Assembly (NCBI RefSeq): GCF_013307245.1
Contig: NZ_CP028941.1
Coordinates: 2,090,413 to 2,154,412, forward strand
Direction of reading: 5' to 3'
Length of the DNA: 64,000 nucleotides
Source of the DNA: Polynucleobacter antarcticus
GTDB taxonomy: Bacteria > Pseudomonadota > Gammaproteobacteria > Burkholderiales > Burkholderiaceae
Shown here: positions 22,042 to 30,283 of the stretch, in pieces
How the letters are laid out: each line of letters begins with the position of its first letter
Position numbering within the stretch: position 1 is the first letter of the stretch
Translations under genes and position numbers: made by a program
Notes under the pieces: model-generated
What the model saw: only the letters and a program-made list of their open reading frames with translations
Database searches by the model: none
What the model was told of the DNA's origin: nothing

Positions 22042-22779
22042 ATGGAAGAAAAAATTCGCGTATCTAAGCTGCTATCTGAATTGGGTCTTTGTTCGCGCCG
22101 TGAGGCCGACTCGTATATTGAGCAAGGCCTCGTAACCGTGGATGGTGAGATTGTGAATGAACTCGGTTCACGTGCATTTCGTCATCAAAAGATTGAGTTA
22201 CAGTCCGGTGCAAAAGTCCAGCAGGCTTCACGGATTACCGTCATCCTCAACAAACCTGTAGGATTTATCTCCCATTTTGATGATGAGCAAGAGTATCAGC
22301 CCGCTGCCTCTTTGATTACCCCAGATAACTACTTTGCCAGCCCGCTAGATAAAGGACGAAACCCGCGCTTTAATACCCGCGGACTAGCACCTGCTGGCCG
22401 CCTAGATATTGATTCCACTGGCATGTTGGTCTTGACGCAAGATGGCCGTATTGCCAAGCTCTTGATTGGTGAAAATAGTCCGATCGAAAAAGAGTACTTA
22501 GTGCGCGTTGAGGGAGCCCTTTCCTTTGCTGATCTAGATCGCCTCAAGCATGGTCTTGAGCTCGATGGGGTGACTTTAAAGCCCGCCCAAGTGAGCTGGC
22601 AAAACGAAGACCAGTTGCGCTTTGTATTACGCGAGGGTCGCAAACGCCAAATTCGTCGTATGTGTGAAATGGTGGGCCTCAAAGTATTGGGCTTGAAACG
22701 AGTCCGTATGGGGCGTCTCTCCTTAGGCGCCCTACCTGTTGGTAAGTGGCGCTTTGTAAGGCCGGAAGAGCAATTCTGA
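22042..22779 (+). CDS. RsuA/RluF-family pseudouridine synthase
   Basis: This is an RNA pseudouridine synthase with an N-terminal S4 RNA-binding domain (RVSKLLSELGLCSRREADS) and catalytic Asp in GRLDIDSTGMLVLT. The C-terminal REGRKRQIRRMCEMVG and the LNKPVGFISH segment point to the RluF branch, whose target is 23S rRNA, but the exact uridine is not certain. ATG 22042 is chosen; an upstream TTG at 22024 is in frame. prfC follows in the same frame. Confidence 0.85.
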   Translation: MEEKIRVSKLLSELGLCSRREADSYIEQGLVTVDGEIVNELGSRAFRHQKIELQSGAKVQQASRITVILNKPVGFISHFDDEQEYQPAASLITPDNYFASPLDKGRNPRFNTRGLAPAGRLDIDSTGMLVLTQDGRIAKLLIGENSPIEKEYLVRVEGALSFADLDRLKHGLELDGVTLKPAQVSWQNEDQLRFVLREGRKRQIRRMCEMVGLKVLGLKRVRMGRLSLGALPVGKWRFVRPEEQF

Positions 22780-22794
22780 ATAGCAGCACCCGCT

Positions 22795-22800
22795 TATAAT
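22795..22800 (+). promoter_or_regulatory. Perfect -10 element upstream of prfC
   Basis: TATAAT sits just after the rluF-like gene. A start of transcription near 22807-22810 would give an mRNA that begins at or just before AGGA (22810-22813), which could act as the prfC ribosome-binding site. No good -35 is seen 17 bp upstream. Confidence 0.5.
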
Positions 22801-22824
22801 CCTGACTCTAGGATTAACTGCAGA

Positions 22825-24459
22825 ATTACCATCGAAACCATCTCATCCAACACCCCTGGCGCAGAAGTTTTAAGGCGTCGCAGCTTTGCCATCATTTCTC
22901 ACCCAGATGCTGGCAAGACAACGCTGACTGAAAAACTGCTGCTTTACGCTGGGGCGATTCAAATTGCTGGAAGCGTCAAGGCTCGTAAAGCCAGTAGGCA
23001 TGCGACCTCAGACTGGATGGAGATTGAGAAACAGCGGGGAATTTCTGTAGCCAGTTCGGTGATGCAGATGGAATATCGCGATTGCATCATCAATTTACTA
23101 GATACCCCAGGCCATCAAGACTTTTCGGAAGATACCTATCGGGTACTCACTGCTGTTGACTCGGCATTAATGGTGATTGATGCTGCCAATGGCGTGGAGT
23201 CACAAACCCTCAGACTATTGGAGGTATGTCGCGCTAGAAATACGCCCATTGTGACGTTCATCAATAAGATGGATCGTGAAGTTAAGCCACCGATGGAGCT
23301 CATGGATGAGATTGAATCGGCTTTAGGTATTGAAGTAGTCCCCTTCACATGGCCCGTAGGCATGGGTAAATCCTTTGCGGGCGTGATTGATATTGCCCAC
23401 TCACAAATGCGTATGTTTAAAGCGGGTGAAGATCGCGTGACAGAAAATTCTCATGCGATTGTTGATATCCATGATCCTGCACTGAAAGCACGCCTAGGTA
23501 GCGACTTAGAAAATGCACTGACAGAAGTAGATCTCATTAAAAATGCCATGCCTGCTTTCAACCTTGAAGCATTTTTAGCCGGCCGCCAATCACCTGTCTT
23601 CTTTGGCTCTGCCATCAATAATTTTGGCGTAAGAGAAATTCTCAATACCTTAGTAGAATTAGCGCCATCACCTGGACCACGCAAATCCTTACAACGTGAG
23701 ATCAGCCCTGCCGAAGATAAATTTTCAGCGATGGTCTTTAAGATTCAGGCAAATATGGATCCAGCACATCGAGATCGGGTTGCCTTCTTGCGTATTTGTT
23801 CTGGGCACTTTCAGCGCGGCATGAAGCTCAAGATCTGCCGCAATGGTAAAGAGATCCGCACCAACAATGCCCTGTCCTTCCTTTCACAACGCCGTGACAT
23901 TTTGGATGAGGCATTTCCTGGCGACATCATTGGATTGCCTAACCATGGGGTTTTGAGGCTTGGTGATACGCTCACTGAGGGTGAGCATCTACAATTTACC
24001 GGGCTACCATTTTTCGCCCCAGAAATATTCCGCATGGTGGAGTCTGCTGATCCCCTGCGCTCCAAACAGTTACGTACAGGACTTATGCAACTTGGTGAAG
24101 AAGGGGCAATTCAGGTATTTCGTCCGATGATGGGCGGAACGATGTTGCTCGGTGCATTTGGTCAACTGCAGTTTGAAGTGGTCAGTCATCGACTCCAAAC
24201 TGAATATGGTGCTGAGGTACGTCTGCTACCTGCGCGTTACAACCTAGCGCGCTGGGTGAGCTCAGATGACCCCATTGCCTTAAAGAAATTTATTCAAGAA
24301 AATATCCACCGTATGGCAGAAGATGTTGTGGGGGCGTCCGTATTTTTAGCTTCCCATAAATCCGAGTTAGATGTTGCTCAACAACGGTGGGAATCCATTC
24401 AGTTCCATGCCCTGAGAGAGCATGCCGGCTTAATTTATCAATCTGATTTAGCGAGCTAA
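22825..24459 (+). CDS. prfC: Peptide chain release factor 3, non-canonical start
   Basis: RF3 is the translational GTPase that recycles RF1/RF2. The frame is open from the previous gene's stop (22777-22779) and encodes a full G domain: RRSFAIISHPDAGKTTLTEK at about 22873-22932, DTPGHQDF and NKMD. There is no ATG, GTG or TTG before ATG 23017, which lies beyond the P-loop and would destroy the protein. The best candidate is ATT 22825 (AGGA ends 11 nt upstream); ATT 22813 and ATC 22831 are alternatives. About 544 residues; E. coli RF3 has 529. Confidence 0.88.
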   Translation: MTIETISSNTPGAEVLRRRSFAIISHPDAGKTTLTEKLLLYAGAIQIAGSVKARKASRHATSDWMEIEKQRGISVASSVMQMEYRDCIINLLDTPGHQDFSEDTYRVLTAVDSALMVIDAANGVESQTLRLLEVCRARNTPIVTFINKMDREVKPPMELMDEIESALGIEVVPFTWPVGMGKSFAGVIDIAHSQMRMFKAGEDRVTENSHAIVDIHDPALKARLGSDLENALTEVDLIKNAMPAFNLEAFLAGRQSPVFFGSAINNFGVREILNTLVELAPSPGPRKSLQREISPAEDKFSAMVFKIQANMDPAHRDRVAFLRICSGHFQRGMKLKICRNGKEIRTNNALSFLSQRRDILDEAFPGDIIGLPNHGVLRLGDTLTEGEHLQFTGLPFFAPEIFRMVESADPLRSKQLRTGLMQLGEEGAIQVFRPMMGGTMLLGAFGQLQFEVVSHRLQTEYGAEVRLLPARYNLARWVSSDDPIALKKFIQENIHRMAEDVVGASVFLASHKSELDVAQQRWESIQFHALREHAGLIYQSDLAS

Positions 24460-24460
24460 A

Positions 24461-24754
24461 TCAGCGGGCTGGAGTAGATGGCCAATTGCAATCGAAGACG
24501 GCAATAAGTGCTGTGTCATTCTTTCTAAAAGCAGCTAGCTTCCCATATTGTGCACAGTAGGCATTAGCCTTTTGGGTCAAAGATTCTAGCGATGCACCAT
24601 CACTATTAAGAAAAGTTACTTTGTTGGCATCTGAGGCATCTGTATAAACAGCAGCACAGCTAGACAAGCTCAATAGGCATAGGATTAAGAAGGGGATGAA
24701 GGATCTATAGGATGCAGGGGATATAGGGAATGTGAGATATCTCATGATGCTCAT
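24461..24754 (-). CDS. Small predicted lipoprotein, unknown
   Basis: This 97-residue protein has a signal peptide ending in a lipobox (LSLSSC, Cys near residue 33), so it is probably a membrane-anchored lipoprotein. The mature part carries two more cysteines (YCAQYG and FDCNWP) that could form a disulfide. ATG 24754 or 24745 may start it. It converges on prfC, their ends 1 bp apart. No family was recognised. Confidence 0.65.
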   Translation of the reverse strand: MSIMRYLTFPISPASYRSFIPFLILCLLSLSSCAAVYTDASDANKVTFLNSDGASLESLTQKANAYCAQYGKLAAFRKNDTALIAVFDCNWPSTPAR

Positions 24755-24874
24755 ATCATAGCGCTTAGGCTAGTTAACTGTTATTCTGATTTATGATCAC
24801 TATTCCGCGCCCTAGACAGGGGAATCTAATGAGCAAGCTCATAGATTCATCATTCCGACACTCTAGGAAATTAT

Positions 24875-25069
24875 ATGGCTGCTGGCCAAAATCAAAGAAA
24901 TAGAAAAAACGACTCCATGCTCACAAAAACAGGCAAAGCAAGATTAGGCCCGCTTAATGATGCTCAGTTAAATAAATTACTCGAATCTAGTACCAAACCA
25001 AAAGAAAAAGCCAAAATTCAGCGAGCGCTTACTAAGCGCGGATCATCGCCGATCATCGCCACAGCATAA
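24875..25069 (+). CDS. Small basic protein, unknown
   Basis: This 64-residue, strongly basic protein starts MAAGQNQRNRKNDS and contains a helical segment with LNDAQLNKLLESS followed by KPKEKAKIQRALTKRG. The composition suggests nucleic-acid or ribosome binding, but this is inference. It is monocistronic with its own strong terminator at 25076-25103, which supports a real transcript. Confidence 0.6.
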   Translation: MAAGQNQRNRKNDSMLTKTGKARLGPLNDAQLNKLLESSTKPKEKAKIQRALTKRGSSPIIATA

Positions 25070-25075
25070 TGCTCA

Positions 25076-25103
25076 AGCCCCGAAATATATCGGGGCTTTT
25101 TTT
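25076..25103 (+). terminator. Rho-independent terminator after the 64-residue protein
   Basis: AGCCCCG-AAATATAT-CGGGGCT is followed by TTTTTT. The 7-bp perfect stem lies 7 bp after the stop codon. Confidence 0.88.
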
Positions 25104-25184
25104 ATGTTGTAAACCCTGTATCTATTTTTTACTTATTAGCTCCAGACCTTGATACTGAACTCGCAATGTCTTTATCATCACTAC

Positions 25185-25829
25185 ATGATTACAACGCGCC
25201 TTTGCCTCATTCGTCACGGCGAAACTACTTGGAACACTGAGAAGCGCATTCAGGGACATACCGATACGCCACTCAATATGCGTGGCGAGTTGCAAGCTCG
25301 TCACATGGCGCTGGCACTTAAAAATACCCCTTATAAATTTGATGCACTGTATACAAGTGATCTCAAGCGAGCAGCAGATACCGCTAATGCTATCGTTCAT
25401 GTCTTTGGCATTAAACCAAATGTCACACCAGCTTTGCGAGAGCGTCATTTTGGCGCGCTTCAAGGGCTCGTCATTGAGGAGACTCCGCTAGCCAAGCCTG
25501 AGCTATGGCAAGCACATATTGCTAGGCAGCTTGATCATGAACTTGATGGCGGAGAAAGCATTGCGCAGCTGGCGCATCGTGTTCAGGGTGTGTTGAATGA
25601 GATGGAAGAACGACATCGTGGAAAAACCATTTTGGTGGTGAGCCATGGTGGCACCTTAGATATGATGTATCGCATTGCAAGTAAACAAGATTTACGTACT
25701 CAACGTATTGCTTCTGTTCCCAATGCTTCTTTAAACTGGATTGTTCACAATCATGACGGTTGGACCATCGAACAATGGGGCGACACCCGACACCTAGAGA
25801 GCGCCGCCCTAGAAAACGTCGACCTTTAG
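25185..25829 (+). CDS. Histidine phosphatase (phosphoglycerate mutase-like)
   Basis: This 214-residue protein of the histidine phosphatase superfamily has the phosphate-accepting RHGE motif (His10 region in LIRHGETTWN), the second catalytic region RERHFGALQG and VVSHGGTLDMMYR near the C-terminus. The substrate is unknown; it is close to GpmB/CobC-type proteins. ATG 25185 is chosen because it begins directly at the first beta strand; an upstream TTG at 25149 would add a non-homologous tail. Confidence 0.85.
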   Translation: MITTRLCLIRHGETTWNTEKRIQGHTDTPLNMRGELQARHMALALKNTPYKFDALYTSDLKRAADTANAIVHVFGIKPNVTPALRERHFGALQGLVIEETPLAKPELWQAHIARQLDHELDGGESIAQLAHRVQGVLNEMEERHRGKTILVVSHGGTLDMMYRIASKQDLRTQRIASVPNASLNWIVHNHDGWTIEQWGDTRHLESAALENVDL

Positions 25830-25838
25830 AGGCGATCC

Positions 25839-26078
25839 TTACTTTCTGATGTGAGCATGACGGGCAGCATCTTGAGACATGCCGGCACCTTTTGGTTTGC
25901 CTTCAAGCCCTTCTTTCTCGGCAGTAATTTCTTTACGGCGCTCTTTACAAGATCCAGCAATTTCTTGAAGTGCTTTACGCGCTCTGGCAGCTGAAGCTTT
26001 TACGCCCTTACCTTGAAACTTTTCATTTTCTGCTTGATAGGTTTCAAAAGCAGCAACTAATTTATCGTGATGAGACAT
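25839..26078 (-). CDS. Histone H1-like (Hc1-type) small protein
   Basis: The 79-residue protein starts MSHHDKLVAAFETYQAENEK and continues with KGVKASAARARKALQEI. This matches the small bacterial histone H1-like family: a helical, basic, possibly DNA-binding protein. ATG 26078 is fixed by AAGGA 6-7 nt upstream; the longer frame to 26093 lacks such a signal. The tail MSQDAARHAHIRK is unusual. DNA binding is inferred. Confidence 0.65.
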   Translation of the reverse strand: MSHHDKLVAAFETYQAENEKFQGKGVKASAARARKALQEIAGSCKERRKEITAEKEGLEGKPKGAGMSQDAARHAHIRK

Positions 26079-26127
26079 AGTATTCCTTATCAATAATGAT
26101 GTTTATAAATCTGATAGCTACTTTAAC

Positions 26128-26682
26128 TCATAAGCCCTTTAAGTAATTCATTACCCACATCGGGTCGCTGTCACTGGGGAAAATAGGGTAATGAACAGCC
26201 TTAATAATGCTGTCATCCGCTATTAACGTAACGCGCTTTAACAAAGTCATTCCTGCTGCAACAAAAGTAGGCAAATTCAGCGCCTTCTGAAATTGATAAT
26301 CTATATCGCTCAAGACCGGAAATGGCAGATGTAAACGTTCAGCCATCTCTTGTTGATATGCACTGGTTTGAACGCTCAAGCCAACAACCTCTGCACCTAG
26401 TCTCTGTAGCTCTTGATAATGATCTCTAAATGAACAGCTTTGTGGAGTACAGCCTCTAGCACCTGGGATTTGATCCCACCCCTCTGGTAAAGCTATATTA
26501 GGTTGACCAGTCATGGGGTAACAATAAATAACTACCTTACCCTTCATTGCCCCTAAATTGACCATCGATCCATTGGTTGACTGCAAGGAGATAAGGGGGA
26601 TCTTCATACCCTTAAGATGGTCGGTCGCGCCATCATCTTGGGGAACCGGAAGATCTTTAGGGAGCTGGCTGTAATTTGTCAT
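26128..26682 (-). CDS. Peroxiredoxin-like protein (BCP-type CX4C)
   Basis: This 184-residue AhpC/TSA-fold protein has peroxidatic Cys78 and a second Cys83 in GCTPQSCSFRD, the CX4C arrangement of bacterioferritin-comigratory-type peroxiredoxins. VVIYCYPMTG and LSVQTSAYQQEMAERLHLPFP are further family blocks. The role is likely thiol-dependent peroxide reduction. The stretch between YPMTG and the cysteine is longer than in BCP, so it may be a separate subfamily. Confidence 0.8.
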   Translation of the reverse strand: MTNYSQLPKDLPVPQDDGATDHLKGMKIPLISLQSTNGSMVNLGAMKGKVVIYCYPMTGQPNIALPEGWDQIPGARGCTPQSCSFRDHYQELQRLGAEVVGLSVQTSAYQQEMAERLHLPFPVLSDIDYQFQKALNLPTFVAAGMTLLKRVTLIADDSIIKAVHYPIFPSDSDPMWVMNYLKGL

Positions 26683-26705
26683 AGTGCGCTCAATTTCATA
26701 TGTAA

Positions 26706-27395
26706 TTAGATCACTCCTAACACTTGATTGAGTGAATTACCCTCAAATGTTGGTCGGTTTCCGATTTCTTCAAAAGGAAGACCTTGTCGATTCACCCAGA
26801 AAACATCTAGCCCAAACCAAGAGGCTCCAACTACATCCCATGCATTACTTGATACAAATAAAATTTCATTCTTAGAAACTGAAAAAGCATCTAGCAACAA
26901 TTGATAGCTCTGCGGTGCAGTTTTAAACAGCTTCACCTCCTCGACTGTTACTACTTTATCTAGGTAGGGCTGTAAGCCATTACTTTGCACGACCGTGCTC
27001 AGCATATCGCGACTGCCATTAGAAAGGATGGCCGTAGAGATTGCGCGCTCTTTAAGTGCCTTTAATACTGTCAGGCTATCTCCAAAAGCGCTAAGCTTTG
27101 CGTATTGATCCATAAGACGCTTTTCATACTCTGGAGTCAGGACTAAATGCATACGTTTACAAACATAATGTAAGGCACGAATAGTAATCTCCCAAAATGG
27201 CAGGTAATGTTTGCTGCCCAGTGGATTGGGATCACTCATGGTCACTAAGCGCGTATATTCAATTTGACGATCTCGCCAGAGGTTTGCAAATTGCTCGCCT
27301 TGATTCGGAAATAACTCCTCAGCAAGCTGCCCCATCGAATACACATCAAACAACGTTCCATAAGCATCAAAGGCAATCACTTTATACAATCTCAT
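26706..27395 (-). CDS. HAD-superfamily hydrolase, haloacid dehalogenase type II-like
   Basis: This 229-residue HAD hydrolase has nucleophile Asp10 in FDAYGTLFDVY, motif II in ILSNGS, Lys in the FKTAPQSYQ block and motif III in FVSSNAWDVVGA. These features are those of type II (S)-2-haloacid dehalogenases, which hydrolyse 2-haloacids, though phosphatase activity cannot be excluded. ATG 27395 is preferred over a TTG at 27401. Confidence 0.82.
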   Translation of the reverse strand: MRLYKVIAFDAYGTLFDVYSMGQLAEELFPNQGEQFANLWRDRQIEYTRLVTMSDPNPLGSKHYLPFWEITIRALHYVCKRMHLVLTPEYEKRLMDQYAKLSAFGDSLTVLKALKERAISTAILSNGSRDMLSTVVQSNGLQPYLDKVVTVEEVKLFKTAPQSYQLLLDAFSVSKNEILFVSSNAWDVVGASWFGLDVFWVNRQGLPFEEIGNRPTFEGNSLNQVLGVI

Positions 27396-27421
27396 CTCCA
27401 ATATTTACTATTGATATTGAA

Positions 27422-28294
27422 CTACAGTCTTTTTACCAACATCTTTTTTCCTAAAATGACGGTAGAAACTACCAGCACAGCAAATACTACATTCATCAAG
27501 GTCAAAGAGTCACCCAATAATATGCTAGCGGCAAGCAAGGTACAAAAGGGCTGAATGAGTTGGACCTGACTGACGCGGGCAATGCCACCAATTGCGAGCC
27601 CCTCGTACCAAAAGAAAAACCCTAAAAACATCGGAAATATACTTAAATAAATAAAGCTAGTCCAAGCTACCATTCCAGCATCTATATACAGTGGGTTACC
27701 GGTGTATATCGTCATCGCTATATTGATCGGCAATGAAATCACAAGCGCCCAAGAAATCACTGCACGTGGATTGATTTTTCGAGATAGTTCACCCCCTTCG
27801 ACATAACCAATACAAGCACATAAGCCACCAAGCACTAAGAGGAGGTCAACATGCGTAAAGCTTCCTGAATTTTTGAGTAGCGCATACGACATGACTAGCC
27901 CAGCGCCCAATAAAGAAACCAACCAAAATCCAAGAGAAGGTCGCTCCTTAAAGCGCATGACTCCAATCACCGTGGTTGCTAATGGCATCATGCCCAAAAT
28001 AACCGCGCCATGAGAAGAAGAGCCTTCTGTCATAGCAACCGTAGTAAAAATAGGAAAACCAAAAACAACGCCTAATGAAATCACTACAAACTTAGCAAAA
28101 TCAATCCTTTTAGGCAGCGCTTCTTTTTTATAAGCTAGGTACGCTAAAGCGACTAGACCAGCCAGTGTGGCCCTACCAAATGCGATGAAGTAAGGATCAA
28201 AGCTTAATACTGCAATCTTACTAACTGGCAAGGTCAAGCTAAAAATGAGAATGCCAATAAACCCTATTAGCATTCCCTTACTCTCTTTGTTCAC
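27422..28294 (-). CDS. EamA/DMT-family membrane exporter
   Basis: This 290-residue integral membrane protein has ten hydrophobic segments in two similar halves (EamA domains). GFPIFTTVAMTEGSSSHGAVILG is typical of the first half and VQLIQPFCTLLAASILLGD of the second. Family members export metabolites or amino acids; the substrate is unknown. It lies 26 bp upstream of the HAD gene, so co-transcription is possible. Confidence 0.83.
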   Translation of the reverse strand: MNKESKGMLIGFIGILIFSLTLPVSKIAVLSFDPYFIAFGRATLAGLVALAYLAYKKEALPKRIDFAKFVVISLGVVFGFPIFTTVAMTEGSSSHGAVILGMMPLATTVIGVMRFKERPSLGFWLVSLLGAGLVMSYALLKNSGSFTHVDLLLVLGGLCACIGYVEGGELSRKINPRAVISWALVISLPINIAMTIYTGNPLYIDAGMVAWTSFIYLSIFPMFLGFFFWYEGLAIGGIARVSQVQLIQPFCTLLAASILLGDSLTLMNVVFAVLVVSTVILGKKMLVKRL

Positions 28295-28400
28295 TTTAGC
28301 CTTATTGATTTTGTTTAATGGATTGTATTAACAAAACCTTAGTCATCGATAAAGCCCACTATTTCAACTCACCTCTTAAAGGTGTGAGTGCACCATTTTC

Positions 28401-29246
28401 CTAATCAAACATATCAGGCTGCGTCTCTTTGAGTAAACCCCAAATTGGCTGAAAATGTAACCAACCAACATATTCGCTTCCAACATTTTCACGACTATAA
28501 CGTGCTACCTCTGGAGACAATAAGATGGGCTTTAAGCCACTAGCCTGCACAGCCATCTGTTGTTTGCAGCAGCGCTCCAATGCGATGAACCAAAAAGCAG
28601 CTGCCTCAATGCTATGGCGGCTCGCAGTAAATAATCCATGATTTTGATGAATGGCTGCCTTGACGCCTTTAAAAGCACTTGCTACTTTATGACCTGCTTT
28701 TACCTCTACTGCAACCTGTCCTGCCTCTTCCCGAATCACAACATGGTCTTCAAAGAATGCCGCTGTATCTTGCGTGATGGGTTGTAACTCTTGACCTAGT
28801 GAGGCAAAAGCGGTGCCATAAACGGTATGTGCATGACACATAGCCAACACATCAGGATACATTTCATGAACAGCCGCATGCAGAATAAAACCTGCCCGGT
28901 TAATGGCATGCTTTCCTTCTACGATGTTGCCTTTGTGATCGGCCAAAATTAAATTTGACATCTTAACTTGCTTAAAGTGCACTGCCATTGGATTGGTCCA
29001 ATATAAATGGGGATGCTCTGGGTCACGAACTGTCAGGTGCCCTGCAAAACCATAGTCAAAGTCCTCGAGAGCAAAAGCGCGACATGCAGCAACCAGACGC
29101 TCCTTACGGTGTTGTCGCTCTTGTGCCATGCTCGTAAATTCTGGAATCTGTGGGTAAATTAAGTGCGCCTCATCTGGATCGTAAATAGATGCCTTAGGCT
29201 TTTGCCCTAATCCTTTTTTAAGGCCAATTTCAGCAACGGTATTCAT
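28401..29246 (-). CDS. Class II aldolase/adducin-family protein
   Basis: This 281-residue protein has the class II aldolase fold. The zinc site is visible as LHAAVHEMYPD and CHAHTVYG, with a later His in HQNHGLF. Members cleave or epimerise sugar phosphates or related substrates; the substrate here is unknown. It is divergent from a LysR gene with a palindromic operator candidate between them, suggesting that regulator controls it. Confidence 0.85.
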   Translation of the reverse strand: MNTVAEIGLKKGLGQKPKASIYDPDEAHLIYPQIPEFTSMAQERQHRKERLVAACRAFALEDFDYGFAGHLTVRDPEHPHLYWTNPMAVHFKQVKMSNLILADHKGNIVEGKHAINRAGFILHAAVHEMYPDVLAMCHAHTVYGTAFASLGQELQPITQDTAAFFEDHVVIREEAGQVAVEVKAGHKVASAFKGVKAAIHQNHGLFTASRHSIEAAAFWFIALERCCKQQMAVQASGLKPILLSPEVARYSRENVGSEYVGWLHFQPIWGLLKETQPDMFD

Positions 29247-29327
29247 GATTTATCCCTTTGTTTTAAAGCTAGTATTTTTTATATCATGGCTTTTTTGATG
29301 CTTTGGGGCAAGCAAAGACTATTCATA

Positions 29328-29352
29328 TACACATGAATTTTATTCATGTATA
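29328..29352. promoter_or_regulatory. Palindromic operator candidate between aldolase and lysR genes
   Basis: TACACATGAAT-TTT-ATTCATGTATA is an almost perfect inverted repeat with 11-bp arms and one mismatch, ending about 32 bp before the lysR start. The layout fits LysR-type autoregulation and control of the divergent aldolase gene. Confidence 0.65.
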
Positions 29353-29384
29353 ACTATTAAACATGAAATTAAAAGGAAGCTTGC

Positions 29385-30266
29385 GTGCGCCGAATACCCA
29401 ACTTTGTACTTTTAAGAGCTTTTGAAGCAGCGGCTAGATTAGAAAGCTTTACCTTAGCCGCCCATGAATTGAGCCTTACGCAATCTGCCATTAGCCACCA
29501 AATAAAAGAGTTGGAAGGCTATTTTGGGCGAGCGCTTTTTATTCGACGCAACCGAGGTGTGGAACCAAACTTAGAAGGTAAACGTCTGTTAGAGAGTCTT
29601 TCACGGGTCTTTGATGTGATTCAGGATGCGTGTAGTGAGGTGAGCTCAGCATCCACATCTCAAGTGCTGGCGCTATATTGCCCCCCAAGCCTAGCAGTGA
29701 ATTGGCTAGGGCCGCGCCTTCCTGACTTTTTTAAGACGTACCCCAACATTACTATTCGTATGACATCGGGCTCTGAACCTGCAGACCTCAATCAGGCAAA
29801 GGAACTGGATATTGCCATTGCGTATGGGATGCCCCCCAAAAGGCCTGGAATAAGCGTGATCTCATTAGGCTTAGAACGAATTGCGCCGCTCTGCTCGCCT
29901 ACTTTGCTCACTAAAAGACTTTCAGCTCGTGTTGCGCTTATAGACCTTCCCTTGATTGACTCACAACTAAGTCGCGTCATGTGGCCAAGCTGGTTCACTT
30001 TAAATAGTATGGAGCTGCCGAACAAACCCCGATCCTCATTTGACCGTGCCGCCTTAGTCATTGCAGCTGCCGTGGATGGTCTAGGTGTTGCATTAGAGAG
30101 CACACGTCTTGCGGAGCGTGCATTAATCAAGGGCGAGCTCGTAGAGATTGGTGCGGAGGAATTTATCCCAATTGAACAAGAGACGCATTTTATTTATTGC
30201 CGATCTAGTGAATGCAATCTAGAAAAAGTTAAAGTGTTTCAAGACTGGCTATTAGGAATGATTTAA
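29385..30266 (+). CDS. LysR-family transcriptional regulator (GcvA-like)
   Basis: This 293-residue regulator has an N-terminal winged helix-turn-helix (FEAAARLESFTLAAHELSL then TQSAISHQIKELE) and a C-terminal type-2 periplasmic-binding-like effector domain. The sequence resembles the GcvA branch. GTG 29385 has AGGA 9-12 nt upstream. It is divergent from the class II aldolase gene and probably regulates it. Confidence 0.88.
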   Translation: MRRIPNFVLLRAFEAAARLESFTLAAHELSLTQSAISHQIKELEGYFGRALFIRRNRGVEPNLEGKRLLESLSRVFDVIQDACSEVSSASTSQVLALYCPPSLAVNWLGPRLPDFFKTYPNITIRMTSGSEPADLNQAKELDIAIAYGMPPKRPGISVISLGLERIAPLCSPTLLTKRLSARVALIDLPLIDSQLSRVMWPSWFTLNSMELPNKPRSSFDRAALVIAAAVDGLGVALESTRLAERALIKGELVEIGAEEFIPIEQETHFIYCRSSECNLEKVKVFQDWLLGMI

Positions 30267-30283
30267 AAAAACTACCCTTAACC

